Shown here: piece after piece, positions 8,192 through 16,085 of the stretch
Layout of the letters: each line of letters starts with the position of its first letter
Position numbering within the stretch: position 1 is the first letter of the stretch
Assembly (NCBI RefSeq): GCF_017876755.1
Contig: NZ_JAGIOO010000001.1
Location: 5,255,786-5,319,785 of the forward strand
DNA from: Crossiella equi
GTDB lineage: Bacteria; Actinomycetota; Actinomycetes; Mycobacteriales; Pseudonocardiaceae
Length of the DNA stretch: 64,000 nt
Direction of reading: 5' to 3'
Program-made: the position numbers and the translations under genes
The notes under the pieces: generated by a model
What the model saw: only the letters and a program-made list of their open reading frames with translations
What the model was told of the DNA's origin: nothing
Database searches by the model: none

Positions 8192-8434
8192 TCAGCGGCC
8201 CTGCTGGCGGAACTCCCAGTCGAGGCGCTGCATGACCCACTCCTGGGCCAGGGCCATCGGGGAGGTCTGGCGCTGCGCGGCGAGCTCGCGGAGCTGCTCG
8301 TTCGCGATCAGGCTCAGGCGGAGCTGGTGCACCTCGGCGTTGCCGAAGCGGCGGCCGGTCGCGGTGGTCTCGACGTCGGCCTCGGGCGCCAGGGCGGCGA
8401 GGTAGCTGTCGAGCTCCGAGTCCGGAGCAAGCAT
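8192..8434 (-). CDS. Small putative ribbon-helix-helix protein, function unknown
   Basis: From ATG 8434 the product is 80 aa; an in-frame GTG at 8506 would make it 104 aa, and neither start has a clear ribosome site. The central part, VHQLRLSLIANEQLRELAAQ followed by MALAQEWVMQRLDWE, has the strand plus two-helix pattern of ribbon-helix-helix DNA-binding or antitoxin-like proteins. No toxin-like gene is adjacent. It is convergent with the LuxR-type gene, 37 bp apart. A DNA-binding role is inferred from pattern only. Confidence 0.55.
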   Translation of the reverse strand: MLAPDSELDSYLAALAPEADVETTATGRRFGNAEVHQLRLSLIANEQLRELAAQRQTSPMALAQEWVMQRLDWEFRQQGR

Positions 8435-8506
8435 CCCGTTGTCGGCTGCCGTTGAAGCCGGGCGTTGACGGCCGTTCTTCGATCGACTGAGAAGCACGGC
8501 AGACAC

Positions 8507-8802
8507 GGTAACGAAGTGATGAACGAAGAGCGAGAGGTGTGACCTACCCGTCAGGGTGTAACGCCGCGAACGGGCTATTGACATGGAGAGGCCCCCGCGC
8601 CAGGGGGAGGAGCACGGGGGCCGGAGGGGATCTCCACAGGCGCTGACCGGGGGTGTGTCAGCAAGGTGATTGTTGCACGTGCACCAGTCGTTGCACACCC
8701 ATAAGGTCGCACTTCTTTGTTTCGGTTCTGTACTTATTCACCGTAACGGCGTTATGGATACTGATTGAACAAGATTGTGCACAGCGTGGAGTAATCCGGT
8801 CC
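8507..8802. other. Gap before the RHH gene, with a 10-bp palindrome and a GC hairpin
   Basis: I see no coding sequence here. A perfect palindrome TGCACGTGCA lies at 8674-8683, with a further TTGCAC copy at 8691-8696, a possible operator. An 8-bp GC stem (8590-8597 with 8615-8622) could form a hairpin but lacks a T tract. AT content is raised at 8700-8790, consistent with promoter DNA for the minus-strand gene. Confidence 0.35.
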
Positions 8803-11049
8803 TCAGGAGGCCTGAGACTGGAATCGTCGCAAGCGCAAGCTGTTTGTGACCACGAACACACTGGAGAAGGCCATCGCGGCACCGGCCAGCATGGGGTTGA
8901 GTACCCCGGCCGCGGCGAGCGGCAAACCGGCCACGTTGTAGGCGAAGGCCCAGAAGAGGTTGCCCTTGATGGTGGCCAGGGTGCGCCGGGACAGCCGGAT
9001 GGCGTCCGCGGCCACCCGCAGGTCGCCCCGCACCAGCGTCAGGTCGCCCGCCTCGATGGCCACGTCCGTGCCGGTGCCCATGGCCAGGCCCAGGTCGGCC
9101 GCGGCCAGCGCGGGCGCGTCGTTCACCCCGTCGCCGACCAGCGCGACCACCCGGCCCTCGGCCTGGAGCCGCCGGACGGTCGCCACCTTCTCCTCCGGCA
9201 GCACCTCGGCGAAGACGTCCTCGGCCGCGATGCCCACCTCGGCCGCCACCGCGGTGGCCACCACCCTGTTGTCCCCGGTGAGCAGCACCGGCCGCAGCCC
9301 CAGCGCGCGCAGCTCGCGCACCGCCTGCGCGCTGGTCGGCTTCACCACGTCCGAGACCACCAGCAGCCCGGCCGCGGCCCCGTCCACCGAGGCGGCCACC
9401 ACGGTCCGCCCGGACTCCTCGGCCTGCCGGAGCGCGTCCGCCAGCTCCGGGGGCAGCTCCGCACCGCGTTCGGCCAGCAGCCTCGGCCGTCCGACCAGTA
9501 CCGCGTGCCCGGCCACCACGCCCTGCACGCCCAGGCCCTCGTTGTTGCGGAAGTCCTCGACCGGCGGCAGCTCCGCCTCCCCGGCCGCACCCGCCGCGAT
9601 CGCCCGCGCGATGGGGTGCTCGGAGGCCGCCTCCACCGCACCGGCCAGCCTCAGCAGCTCGGCCCGTTCCACCCCGGGCGCGGGCACCACGTCCACCAGC
9701 GACATCACGCCGGTGGTCACCGTGCCCGTCTTGTCCAGCACCACGGTGTCCACCCGGCGCGTGGACTCCAGCACCTCCGGGCCCTTCACCAGGATGCCCA
9801 GCTGGGCGCCCCGGCCGGTGCCGACCAGCAGCGCGGTCGGTGTGGCCAGGCCCAGCGCGCAGGGGCACGCGATGACCAGCACCGCGACCGCGGCGGTCAG
9901 GGCGAAGGAGGCCCCCGCGCCCCAGAGCAACCAGAAGAGCAGTGTGGCCACCGCGATGCCGAGCACCACCGGGACGAACACGGCGGAGACCCGGTCGGCC
10001 AGGCGCTGCACCTCGGCCTTGCCCGCCTGCGCCTGCTCCACCAGCCGTGCCATCTGCGCCAGCTGGGTGTCCGCGCCGACCCGGGTGGCCCGCACGACCA
10101 GCCGCCCGCCCGCGTTGACCGTGCCGCCGGTGACGTCTCCGCCCGGCCCGACCTCCTCGGGCACCGACTCGCCGGTGAGCATCGAGCGGTCCAGCGCGGA
10201 GGTGCCCTCCTCGACCACGCCGTCGGTGGCCACCTTCTCCCCGGGCCGCACCACGAAGCGCATGCCGACCGCCAGCTCCGCCACCGGGATCCGGCGCTCG
10301 CCGGACTCGGTCAGCACCGCGACGTCCCTGGCGCCCAAGGCGAGCAGCGCCCGCAGCGCCGCCCCGCTGCGGCGCTTGGCCCGCGCCTCCAGCCAGCGGC
10401 CGAGCAGCAGGAAGGCTGTGACGCCCGCCGCGACCTCGAGGTAGATGTCGGCGGTGGTGGACTCGCGCGGCAGCAGGCTGAACTCGTGCACCATGCCCGG
10501 CATGCCCGCGCCGCCCCAGACCAGGGCGTAGACCGACCACAGGTAGGCCACCGCGACACCCATCGACACCAGCGTGTCCATGGTGGTGCCGCCGTGACGC
10601 AGGTTGACCGCGGCCGTGCGGTGGAACGGCCAGCCGCACACCAGCACCACCGGCGAGGTGAGCGCGAGCGCGACCCACTGCCAGAACGGGAACTGGAGCG
10701 CGGGCACCATGGACAGCGCGATGACCGGCAGGCCGAGCAGCGCGCTGATCACGAAGCGCGCCTTGAGCTCGTCGGCCCGCAGGTCCTCGTCTTCGTCCAC
10801 AGTGGACTCTTGTGCGGGTTGCGGCGGGGTGGCGGTGTACCCGGCGTGCTCGACCGTGCTGACCAGGTCGTGCACGCTCACCTCGGCCGGGTAGGACACG
10901 GTGGCCTTCTCGGTGGCGAAGTTGACCGTCGCGGTCACGCCGTCCATCTTGTTGAGCTTGCGCTCGACCCGGCCCGCGCAGGCCGCGCAGGTCATGCCGC
11001 CGATCGCCAGCTCCACCCGCTGGTCCCGACCGGGCTCCGTCGTGGTCAC
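8803..11049 (-). CDS. copA: Copper-exporting P1B-type ATPase
   Basis: This 748 aa pump has one N-terminal heavy-metal domain with GMTCAAC near residue 18 and eight expected membrane helices. It has the actuator motif TGES, the Cu(I) transport motif CPC in helix 6 ([12 protein letters not shown]), phosphorylation site DKTGT, the SEHP loop and [10 protein letters not shown]. It exports Cu(I) from the cytoplasm. It starts at GTG after GGAAGGGG and is the last gene of the csoR-copZ-copA operon, 38 bp after copZ. The operon should be derepressed by copper through CsoR. Confidence 0.96.
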   Translation of the reverse strand: MTTTEPGRDQRVELAIGGMTCAACAGRVERKLNKMDGVTATVNFATEKATVSYPAEVSVHDLVSTVEHAGYTATPPQPAQESTVDEDEDLRADELKARFVISALLGLPVIALSMVPALQFPFWQWVALALTSPVVLVCGWPFHRTAAVNLRHGGTTMDTLVSMGVAVAYLWSVYALVWGGAGMPGMVHEFSLLPRESTTADIYLEVAAGVTAFLLLGRWLEARAKRRSGAALRALLALGARDVAVLTESGERRIPVAELAVGMRFVVRPGEKVATDGVVEEGTSALDRSMLTGESVPEEVGPGGDVTGGTVNAGGRLVVRATRVGADTQLAQMARLVEQAQAGKAEVQRLADRVSAVFVPVVLGIAVATLLFWLLWGAGASFALTAAVAVLVIACPCALGLATPTALLVGTGRGAQLGILVKGPEVLESTRRVDTVVLDKTGTVTTGVMSLVDVVPAPGVERAELLRLAGAVEAASEHPIARAIAAGAAGEAELPPVEDFRNNEGLGVQGVVAGHAVLVGRPRLLAERGAELPPELADALRQAEESGRTVVAASVDGAAAGLLVVSDVVKPTSAQAVRELRALGLRPVLLTGDNRVVATAVAAEVGIAAEDVFAEVLPEEKVATVRRLQAEGRVVALVGDGVNDAPALAAADLGLAMGTGTDVAIEAGDLTLVRGDLRVAADAIRLSRRTLATIKGNLFWAFAYNVAGLPLAAAGVLNPMLAGAAMAFSSVFVVTNSLRLRRFQSQAS

Positions 11050-11087
11050 CGCCGTGCCCCTTCCCGTCGTCGCTGCTGTGCTGCCCG

Positions 11088-11297
11088 TCAGCCGACGAGC
11101 TGGTAGCCCGCCTCCGTCACCGCGGTCTTGACCTCCTCGGCGGTCAGCTCGCGGTCGCTGGTGACCGTGACCGCGCCGGTGGGCAGGTCCACCGCGACGC
11201 CGGTGACGCCCGTGACCTCGGACAGCTCCTCGGTGACCGAGCTGACGCAGTGCTGGCAGGTCATGCCGGTGACGGTGTAGGTGGCGCTGACGGACAT
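11088..11297 (-). CDS. copZ: Copper chaperone CopZ
   Basis: A 69 aa single heavy-metal-associated domain with GMTCQHC at about residues 11-17. It binds Cu(I) in the cytoplasm and hands it to CopA or to CsoR. It lies between csoR and copA on the same strand. Length and motif are standard for the family. Confidence 0.93.
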   Translation of the reverse strand: MSVSATYTVTGMTCQHCVSSVTEELSEVTGVTGVAVDLPTGAVTVTSDRELTAEEVKTAVTEAGYQLVG

Positions 11298-11375
11298 TGG
11301 TTCTCCTCGGTGCTCACGTGTGGGTTCGGCGGGATCCGCCCTGACGACTACGGATCCCGGGCAGGGGCCGTTCGG

Positions 11376-11672
11376 TCAGGACTTGACCAGGCGCGCGATG
11401 GCGTCGGCCGCCTCGCGGACCTTGGCCTGGGCCGCCTCGTCGCTGGTGCGCGCCGCTTCGACGACGCACCCGGCCATGTGTTCCTCGAGCAGCTCCAGCG
11501 CGAAGGCCTGCAGGGCCCTGGTGGCGGCGGAGACCTGGGTCAGCACGTCGATGCAGTAGGTGTCGTCGTCGACCATGCGCTGCAGTCCGCGGACCTGCCC
11601 CTCGACTCGACGGAGTCGGCGCAGGTGGGCGTCCTTGTGCTTGCTGTAGGAGTGGCGGTGTTCCTCGGCCAT
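11376..11672 (-). CDS. csoR: Copper-sensing repressor CsoR
   Basis: The 98 aa all-helical repressor has the copper-binding triad Cys40, His65 and Cys69, matching the C-H-C site of the Cu(I)-sensing branch. The N-terminal part, [18 protein letters not shown], is typical of DNA-binding CsoR/RcnR proteins. Copper binding should release it from DNA and switch on csoR-copZ-copA. A fitting GC-rich pseudo-palindrome lies 11 bp upstream of the start codon. Confidence 0.94.
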   Translation of the reverse strand: MAEEHRHSYSKHKDAHLRRLRRVEGQVRGLQRMVDDDTYCIDVLTQVSAATRALQAFALELLEEHMAGCVVEAARTSDEAAQAKVREAADAIARLVKS

Positions 11673-11682
11673 GCCGCGAATA

Positions 11683-11697
11683 TACCCCTAGGGGGTA
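11683..11697. promoter_or_regulatory. Predicted CsoR operator
   Basis: The 15-mer TACCCCTAGGGGGTA is a near-perfect inverted repeat of the form described for CsoR operators in actinobacteria (TACCCC...GGGGTA). It sits directly upstream of csoR, where bound repressor would block RNA polymerase. Confidence 0.8.
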
Positions 11698-11864
11698 GGG
11701 GTAGGACCAGTGGGGGTGGTCGCGGTCACGGATTCCCCGTCTTGTCAAGAGATAGATGACCAACCGTTGATTACACAGGGTTCGGTATGAATCACTCTCC
11801 GGGGGGCTGTGACCGGCGAATGCAGTGGCTAGCCTGCGTCCGAAGCCAACGTCGGGGAGGCGCC

Positions 11865-12104
11865 ATGCACGGGTCGCTCGAGGTGCGGAAGTACCTGTGG
11901 GAGCAGGACGACACGGTTGCCAAGGGCAGCGGGGTGCCGCTGCCGAGGAACGGGGAGCCATCGCGGATCTCCGCCGAACAAGTGCATCGGGCGCGCGTCG
12001 CGGTCGCGCGGGGCGCCCTGGACGCCGAGGACTGCCGCATGCTGCTTGACATGCTCGGACTCGTCCCGAGTGAGGAGGACGGCATTCCGCCGGTGCGACG
12101 CTGA
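11865..12104 (+). CDS. Small conserved-looking protein, function unknown
   Basis: A 79 aa protein whose ATG follows GGGGAGG at 4-nt spacing, which favours this start over an in-frame ATG at 11787. Third positions are strongly GC, as in neighbouring real genes. It is charged and soluble, with RISAEQVHRARVAVARG followed by CRMLLDMLGLVPSEED; I see no membrane segment or known motif. It is divergent from csoR, about 190 bp away. I do not recognise the family. Confidence 0.6.
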   Translation: MHGSLEVRKYLWEQDDTVAKGSGVPLPRNGEPSRISAEQVHRARVAVARGALDAEDCRMLLDMLGLVPSEEDGIPPVRR

Positions 12105-12212
12105 GACCCCCGGCGCGACGACGTTTCGGCAGGACGGGACGCCACCACTGGTGACGTCCCGTCTGCCCGAGAACGTGCACCCCCCGGTGGCGCGCCTCGG
12201 GCCGCCGGGCAA

Positions 12213-12234
12213 AACATACCGAGCGGTCGGCTCG
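12213..12234. promoter_or_regulatory. ARE-like site upstream of a butyrolactone-receptor-like gene
   Basis: AACATACCGAGCGGTCGG followed by CTCG resembles autoregulatory elements bound by ArpA/ScbR-type gamma-butyrolactone receptors: a left half ACATACC, a central CGGTCGG and a weak right half. It lies about 130 bp upstream of the TetR-family gene at 12367, where autoregulation would be expected. This is an eye match to a loose consensus. Confidence 0.4.
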
Positions 12235-12366
12235 CTCAGCAATGAATCTGTTTCACGATGTCGCGGACAGCACAGCGTGCGCGACGACCCCCACTTTCGC
12301 GTGAACGCTGCGGGAGAACGAGCAGGGCGGTAACTTGCGGTGCCGCCTGCGATCACCGGAGCCGCC

Positions 12367-12990
12367 ATGTCCCCGCAGCAGCGGGCCCAGGTCACCAGAG
12401 AGTCGATCTTGGTCGCCGCCGCCGAGGAGTTCGACCGGCTCGGCTACGCCGCGGTCCCCCTGAGCGCGATCCTCCACCGCTGCGGTGTTTCCAAGGGCGC
12501 CTTCTACTTCCACTTCCCGTCCAAGATCGCCTTGGCCTCGGCCATCATCGAGGCCGAGGAAGCGACCTGGCCGGAGCTCATCCGCCGCTGGGACAACGAG
12601 GGCGGCGACGCCCTGCGCACCCTCCTCGGCATCAGCGCCGACGCGGTCCGCCTCTTCTGCGCGGACCCGGTCGTCCGCGCGGGCGTCCGCCTCTCCACCG
12701 ACCGCGAGCTCCACGCCCTGGGCCTGCGCCCCCACTACTCGGCCTGGGAGCGGTCCCTGGCGGCCACCTTCGAGCGCGCCCGCACCGAAGGCTTGCTCCA
12801 GGACCACGTGGACCCGGTCGAAGTGGCCCGCGTCCTGACGGCGATCTTCGTGGGCAACCGCGAGATGACGGCGGCCCTCTCGGGCTATCGGGACTACGCC
12901 ACCCGGATGGACCAGGCCTGGCAGGTCCTCCTCCCGGGCATCGCCACCGAGGCGTGGCTGACCGACTGGCGAGCGAACCACCAGAACTGA
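12367..12990 (+). CDS. TetR-family regulator, gamma-butyrolactone-receptor-like
   Basis: The ATG after CCGGAGCCGCC gives 207 aa; an in-frame GTG lies 27 nt upstream. The N-terminal helix-turn-helix reads AILHRCGVSKGAFYFHFPSK, very like ArpA/ScbR/AvaR receptors, where the second helix ends in KGALYFHFxSK. The C-terminal domain would bind the signalling ligand. These proteins repress antibiotic or morphology genes until a butyrolactone-type ligand arrives. No butyrolactone synthase (AfsA-like) or biosynthetic cluster is visible nearby, so it may be an orphan or pseudo-receptor. The TetR call is firm, the subfamily likely. Confidence 0.78.
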   Translation: MSPQQRAQVTRESILVAAAEEFDRLGYAAVPLSAILHRCGVSKGAFYFHFPSKIALASAIIEAEEATWPELIRRWDNEGGDALRTLLGISADAVRLFCADPVVRAGVRLSTDRELHALGLRPHYSAWERSLAATFERARTEGLLQDHVDPVEVARVLTAIFVGNREMTAALSGYRDYATRMDQAWQVLLPGIATEAWLTDWRANHQN

Positions 12991-13152
12991 CCCGGCCAAG
13001 CGGTGGCGCATCTCACAGAACCCCGCCAGCCACTGCTCCATTCGGGAAACGGCCCTCGAACGAGTGCCAACCCCACGTCAGACCCGCCCCGGGCCTGCCG
13101 CCCGCGATCATGCGCTGAAGGTCAAGACGCCACGTTTGCCCAGGTAGTGGAC

Positions 13153-13180
13153 TTGGGGACCCCCCGTTTTGGATAATCTG
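13153..13180 (+). promoter_or_regulatory. Candidate promoter of the tRNA-Glu gene
   Basis: TTGGGG at 13153-13158 and TAATCT at 13175-13180 are separated by 16 bp, about 90 bp before the tRNA-Glu gene. The leader then contains a small hairpin AACGG-aaa-CCGTT. The elements are only moderate matches to consensus, but the location and local AT-rich character fit. Confidence 0.35.
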
Positions 13181-13269
13181 GCACCCGTGCCCTAAGCTAT
13201 CCATGCTCCCAACGGAAACCGTTGAGGGTGAGGGAAAGGAACCGGCTCCCAAGGTCGGAACCGTACCTA

Positions 13270-13342
13270 GCCCCCATCGTCTAGTGGCCTAGGACGCCGC
13301 CCTTTCAAGGCGGTAGCGCGGGTTCGAATCCCGTTGGGGGTA
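13270..13342 (+). tRNA. tRNA-Glu (anticodon TTC)
   Basis: A 73-nt cloverleaf with acceptor stem GCCCCCA / TGGGGGT, anticodon stem GCCGCC-CTTTCAA-GGCGG with anticodon TTC, and T arm GCGGGTTCGAATCCCGT. CCA is not encoded. It is first of a three-tRNA cluster on the plus strand. Confidence 0.95.
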
Positions 13343-13371
13343 CGTAGTACAGTAAGGCAGCAACACAGCAA

Positions 13372-13445
13372 GGCCCAGTGGCGCAGTTGGTTAGCGCGCC
13401 GCCCTGTCACGGCGGAGGTCGCGGGTTCAAGTCCCGTCTGGGTCG
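13372..13445 (+). tRNA. tRNA-Asp (anticodon GTC)
   Basis: A 74-nt cloverleaf: acceptor GGCCCAG / CTGGGTC, anticodon loop CTGTCAC with GTC, T arm GCGGGTTCAAGTCCCGT, discriminator G. It lies 29 bp after tRNA-Glu and is followed immediately by a terminator-like hairpin. Confidence 0.95.
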
Positions 13446-13448
13446 CGC

Positions 13449-13484
13449 AAAAAGGGGTTCGCTCGATGCGAGCGGACCCCTTTT
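13449..13484 (+). terminator. Hairpin terminator between tRNA-Asp and tRNA-Phe
   Basis: AAAAGGGG-T-CGCTC pairs with GAGCG-ACCCCTTTT around a short loop, flanked by A and T runs, so it could work in both directions. It suggests that tRNA-Phe is transcribed separately or by read-through. Confidence 0.7.
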
Positions 13485-13558
13485 GGCCAGGTAGCTCAGT
13501 TGGTACGAGCGACCGCCTGAAAAGCGGTAGGTCGGCGGTTCGACCCCGCCCCTGGCCA
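13485..13558 (+). tRNA. tRNA-Phe (anticodon GAA)
   Basis: A 74-nt cloverleaf with acceptor GGCCAGG / CCTGGCC, D arm GCTCAGTTGGTACGAGC, anticodon loop CTGAAAA (GAA), T arm GGCGGTTCGACCCCGCC and discriminator A. It is last of the cluster. Confidence 0.95.
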
Positions 13559-13568
13559 CCGAAATGGG

Positions 13569-13606
13569 AACGCCCTGCTCAACGCGGGGCGTTTTCGCTT
13601 TTTTCG
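13569..13606 (+). terminator. Rho-independent terminator after the tRNA cluster
   Basis: AACGCCC and GGGGCGTT can pair around a short loop, followed by TTTTCGCTTTTTT. Position and T-rich tail fit the end of the tRNA transcription unit. Confidence 0.75.
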
Positions 13607-13935
13607 GTGGTCTCCTCACCGGGGGACCGAGCCCCCCGGACCCCCCACGGTGCGAGCTCCCCCACTTTCCAGCCCGGTGCTGTTGTCGGTGACCAGCTTG
13701 GTCGGGCTCGACTTCGCTTCGCTTGTCTTGCCCCCGGGGTTCGGTCGGGTTGATCTGTTGCCACCAGCCGCCAACTCGGGCGGCTTCGCCCGGCTTGCCG
13801 AGTCGACTCGCCTGGGTGGCCCGCTCCCGCTTCTGTCGACCCCGCCACATCTGACCTCTCCTGCCTCTTGCCAAAACCGTGCCCGCCCGGCCTGGCCGTC
13901 CCGGTCCGGCCCGGGGTTGCCCCCACCCTCCCTGT

Positions 13936-13963
13936 CCCGGCACCCGGCACCCGGCACCCGGCA
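13936..13963. repeat. Heptamer tandem repeat, four units
   Basis: The unit CCCGGCA occurs four times head to tail, followed by a variant CCCGGGG. It could vary in copy number by slippage. No function is evident. Confidence 0.7.
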
Positions 13964-14013
13964 CCCGGGGGTCACCCAGCCACTCGATTCGTCCGGGGCG
14001 GTATCCCCAGTGG

Positions 14014-14225
14014 CTATCCACACCTGTCGAAAGCCTTTGTCGGGGGTGGGGTTTCTCAGGGTGGCTTGGCTTGGGGAATCCCCAGGGTCAGAAATCCTGC
14101 CCGGGTCTCTTCGGGTGTCGTCACTCAGTGAAGCGGTGGGGCGCCACCCGTCTGGCCCAACCGCACCCCGTCGGACCTGGGCTTATCCACAGGAACTGGG
14201 GATGTCCACAGGGGGCTGTGGATAG
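14014..14225. other. Cluster of DnaA-box-like nonamers
   Basis: Matches to TTWTCCACA-type boxes: CTATCCACA at 14014-14022, TTATCCACA at 14183-14191 (identical to the classical box), ATGTCCACA at 14202-14210, and CTATCCACA on the minus strand at 14217-14225. Three fall within 43 bp. No dnaA, dnaN or other origin gene is near, so this is not oriC; it could titrate DnaA or be chance. Confidence 0.4.
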
Positions 14226-14300
14226 TTAACTGTTAACGACCGGTGGTGGTTACCTCGGGTTCACCTGTGTGTCAGGCGGGGGTCCACTTAACTGTTAACG
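14226..14300. promoter_or_regulatory. Duplicated TTAACTGTTAACG sites upstream of the protease gene
   Basis: The 13-mer TTAACTGTTAACG occurs at 14226-14238 and again at 14288-14300. Each contains the near-palindrome GTTAAC-T-GTTAAC or its variant. The copies are 62 bp apart, close to six helical turns, and the second lies 78 bp before the protease start. This fits paired operators of one regulator. Confidence 0.45.
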
Positions 14301-14377
14301 GCGTTCTGGCGTTTCGGGGGAAACGTTGGGGCGCCTAGCTTCGGCCGCACCCTGCAGTTCGTGGAAGGAGTGCGGTT

Positions 14378-16081
14378 GTGGCTGCGCGAGTTGTTGTTGT
14401 CGGGGTTGTGGTGGGGGTTCTGGTCGGGGGTGCTTCGGCTGGGGCCAGTCCTGCCATCCGCTCTGCCGAGGAGCCTGCCGTGCTGGCACAGCGGGTGTCG
14501 GCGGAGGGGGTGGTTGGGCAGTGGGTTGATGAGCGTGGGCGGCTTGTGGTCGGGGTTGAGGACGAGGTCGCCGCTCGGCGGGTTCGGGGGGCTGGGGGCG
14601 AGGCTCGGGTAGTTGCTCGTGGGCGGGCCGAGCTCGAGCGGGTCATGGAGCGGGTTGGCCGGGTTGCCGGTGGGCCCACCGGGGTCAGTTCCTGGGGGAT
14701 CGAGCCTCGGAGTGCGCAGGTCGTCGTGCGGGTCGTGCGGCCTGATGCCTTGGTGCGCAAGGAGATCGAAGCGATCGGGGAGGCCGTCCGGGTGGTGGAG
14801 GACTCGCGGGCTCCGGTCCAGCAGGCCGGGCAGGTCCGGACCGGGAGTCCCTGGTGGCCTGGTGGGGAGAGCAACTGTTCGGTGGGCTTCCCGGCCACGG
14901 ATGCCAACGGGGGCAAGCATTTTGTGACCGCCGGGCACTGCACCAACGATGTCAGCCAGCCCGCCTATGGGCAGTCCGGGCAGCAGAACCGGATCGGCAC
15001 GTCCAACCTCGGCGGTGGGCGCAGCGTCAACGCCCGCGAGGGGGACATGGGTGTGGTGGCCGTGGCCGAGGCCGGGTGGGAGCTCTCGGCGTCGGTCAAC
15101 ACCTGGGGGTCCGCCGCCGTCACCGTGGCCGGGGTGGTCGAGCCCATCGTCGGTCAGGACGTGTGTCACTCGGGCAACACGTCCAAGTGGCAGTGCGGGA
15201 AGATCACCGCGGTCAACCAGACCATCAACTACGGCAACGTGGTCGTCGAGGGGTTGACCACGACCACCGCGTGCTCGTTGGGTGGGGACTCCGGTGGCGG
15301 CTGGCTGGTCGGGGACAAGGCCGTCGGGCTGCACTCCGGTGGGCAGTCCTCGTGCGAGCCCGGTGGGGCCGACAACCAGTCGATCTTCCAGCCCGTCGGT
15401 GAGGCCCTGCGGAAGTGGGGGCTGACGCTCGTCACCGGTGGGTCCACCGGGGACACCGAGGTGCCCAGCACGCCCGGCACTCCCCGGGCCACCGGCAGCA
15501 CCGGGGACTCGATCTCGTTGGCGTGGAACGTTTCCACCGACAACGTCGGGGTCACCGGGTACGAGGTCGAGCGGGAGGGCACCGTGGTCGCCAGCTCGGC
15601 CTCGGCCTCGGCCACCGTCAGCGGGCTCAGCGCCGACACCGAGTACACCTTCACCGTGCGCGCCAGGGACGCCGCGGGCAACCGGTCCGCGGCCAGCGCC
15701 GCCGTCACCGCCCGCACCGCCAAGGACCCAGGTGGGGCGCGGACCTTCAGCAACGGCACCGCGTTCCCGATCCGGGACTTCGCCGTCGCGGCCAGCCCGG
15801 TGCGGTCCACCGCCACCGGCGCGGCGGGCAACCCGGTCACCGTGGTGGTCAACGCCTCGCACACCTGCCAGCAGGACCTCAACGTCACGCTGGTCGGGCC
15901 GTCCGGCCGGAGCTACCCGTTGCAGCGCGCGGGCGGCTACCCGTGCACCGCGTTCCCCGAGGGCAGGACCTACTCGGTGCGGCCGGTCGACGAGCAGGCG
16001 GCCGGGAGCTGGGTGCTGCGGATCGGGGACAACGGGCCCGGTGACAGCGGCACGCTGACCGGCTGGTCGGTCACCGTGTAA
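14378..16081 (+). CDS. Secreted streptogrisin-like serine protease with FnIII and P domains
   Basis: The GTG start follows AAGGAG at 7-nt spacing. The 567 aa protein has a hydrophobic signal peptide, a pro-region to about residue 150 and a chymotrypsin-fold domain with triad His187 (TAGHC), Asp223 (EGDMG) and Ser305 (GGDSGG). Next come a fibronectin type III domain (about 365-450) and a C-terminal proprotein-convertase P-like domain (about 455-567, ending GTLTGWSVTV). It should be exported as a zymogen and mature by self-cleavage. The P domain is more usual on subtilisin-like or metallo-proteases, so the combination is notable. No chaperone or inhibitor gene is adjacent. Confidence 0.9.
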   Translation: MAARVVVVGVVVGVLVGGASAGASPAIRSAEEPAVLAQRVSAEGVVGQWVDERGRLVVGVEDEVAARRVRGAGGEARVVARGRAELERVMERVGRVAGGPTGVSSWGIEPRSAQVVVRVVRPDALVRKEIEAIGEAVRVVEDSRAPVQQAGQVRTGSPWWPGGESNCSVGFPATDANGGKHFVTAGHCTNDVSQPAYGQSGQQNRIGTSNLGGGRSVNAREGDMGVVAVAEAGWELSASVNTWGSAAVTVAGVVEPIVGQDVCHSGNTSKWQCGKITAVNQTINYGNVVVEGLTTTTACSLGGDSGGGWLVGDKAVGLHSGGQSSCEPGGADNQSIFQPVGEALRKWGLTLVTGGSTGDTEVPSTPGTPRATGSTGDSISLAWNVSTDNVGVTGYEVEREGTVVASSASASATVSGLSADTEYTFTVRARDAAGNRSAASAAVTARTAKDPGGARTFSNGTAFPIRDFAVAASPVRSTATGAAGNPVTVVVNASHTCQQDLNVTLVGPSGRSYPLQRAGGYPCTAFPEGRTYSVRPVDEQAAGSWVLRIGDNGPGDSGTLTGWSVTV

Positions 16082-16085
16082 GGCC

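Larger units (their letters stand above)
13607..14377. other. Long noncoding stretch between tRNA-Phe and the protease gene
   Basis: No reading frame here has the G/C third-position bias of the neighbouring genes. It is less GC-rich than the genes around it. It holds a heptamer tandem repeat, DnaA-box-like nonamers, a TGGGGAATCCCCA near-palindrome at 14072-14084 and a pair of TTAACTGTTAACG sites, listed separately. No tRNA remnant or attachment-site duplication was seen. Confidence 0.6.

Noticed and set aside
8590-8622. Rho-independent terminator
   Set aside because: An 8-bp GC stem exists but has a 17-nt loop, no T tract and lies upstream of a gene start, so it was only mentioned in the gap description.
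12367-12990. Antibiotic biosynthesis cluster implied by the butyrolactone-type regulator
   Set aside because: Neighbouring genes are copper homeostasis, tRNAs and a protease; no biosynthetic enzymes are present.
13334-14225. Several 100-200 residue reading frames over and after the tRNA genes
   Set aside because: They run through tRNAs or noncoding DNA, with T-rich third positions and no plausible starts.
14014-14300. Chromosomal replication origin
   Set aside because: DnaA-like boxes and AT-rich repeats are present, but no dnaA, dnaN, recF or gyrB is near, and the box number is small.
13270-14377. Integrative element at the tRNA cluster
   Set aside because: No integrase, excisionase, replication gene or duplicated tRNA 3' end was found.
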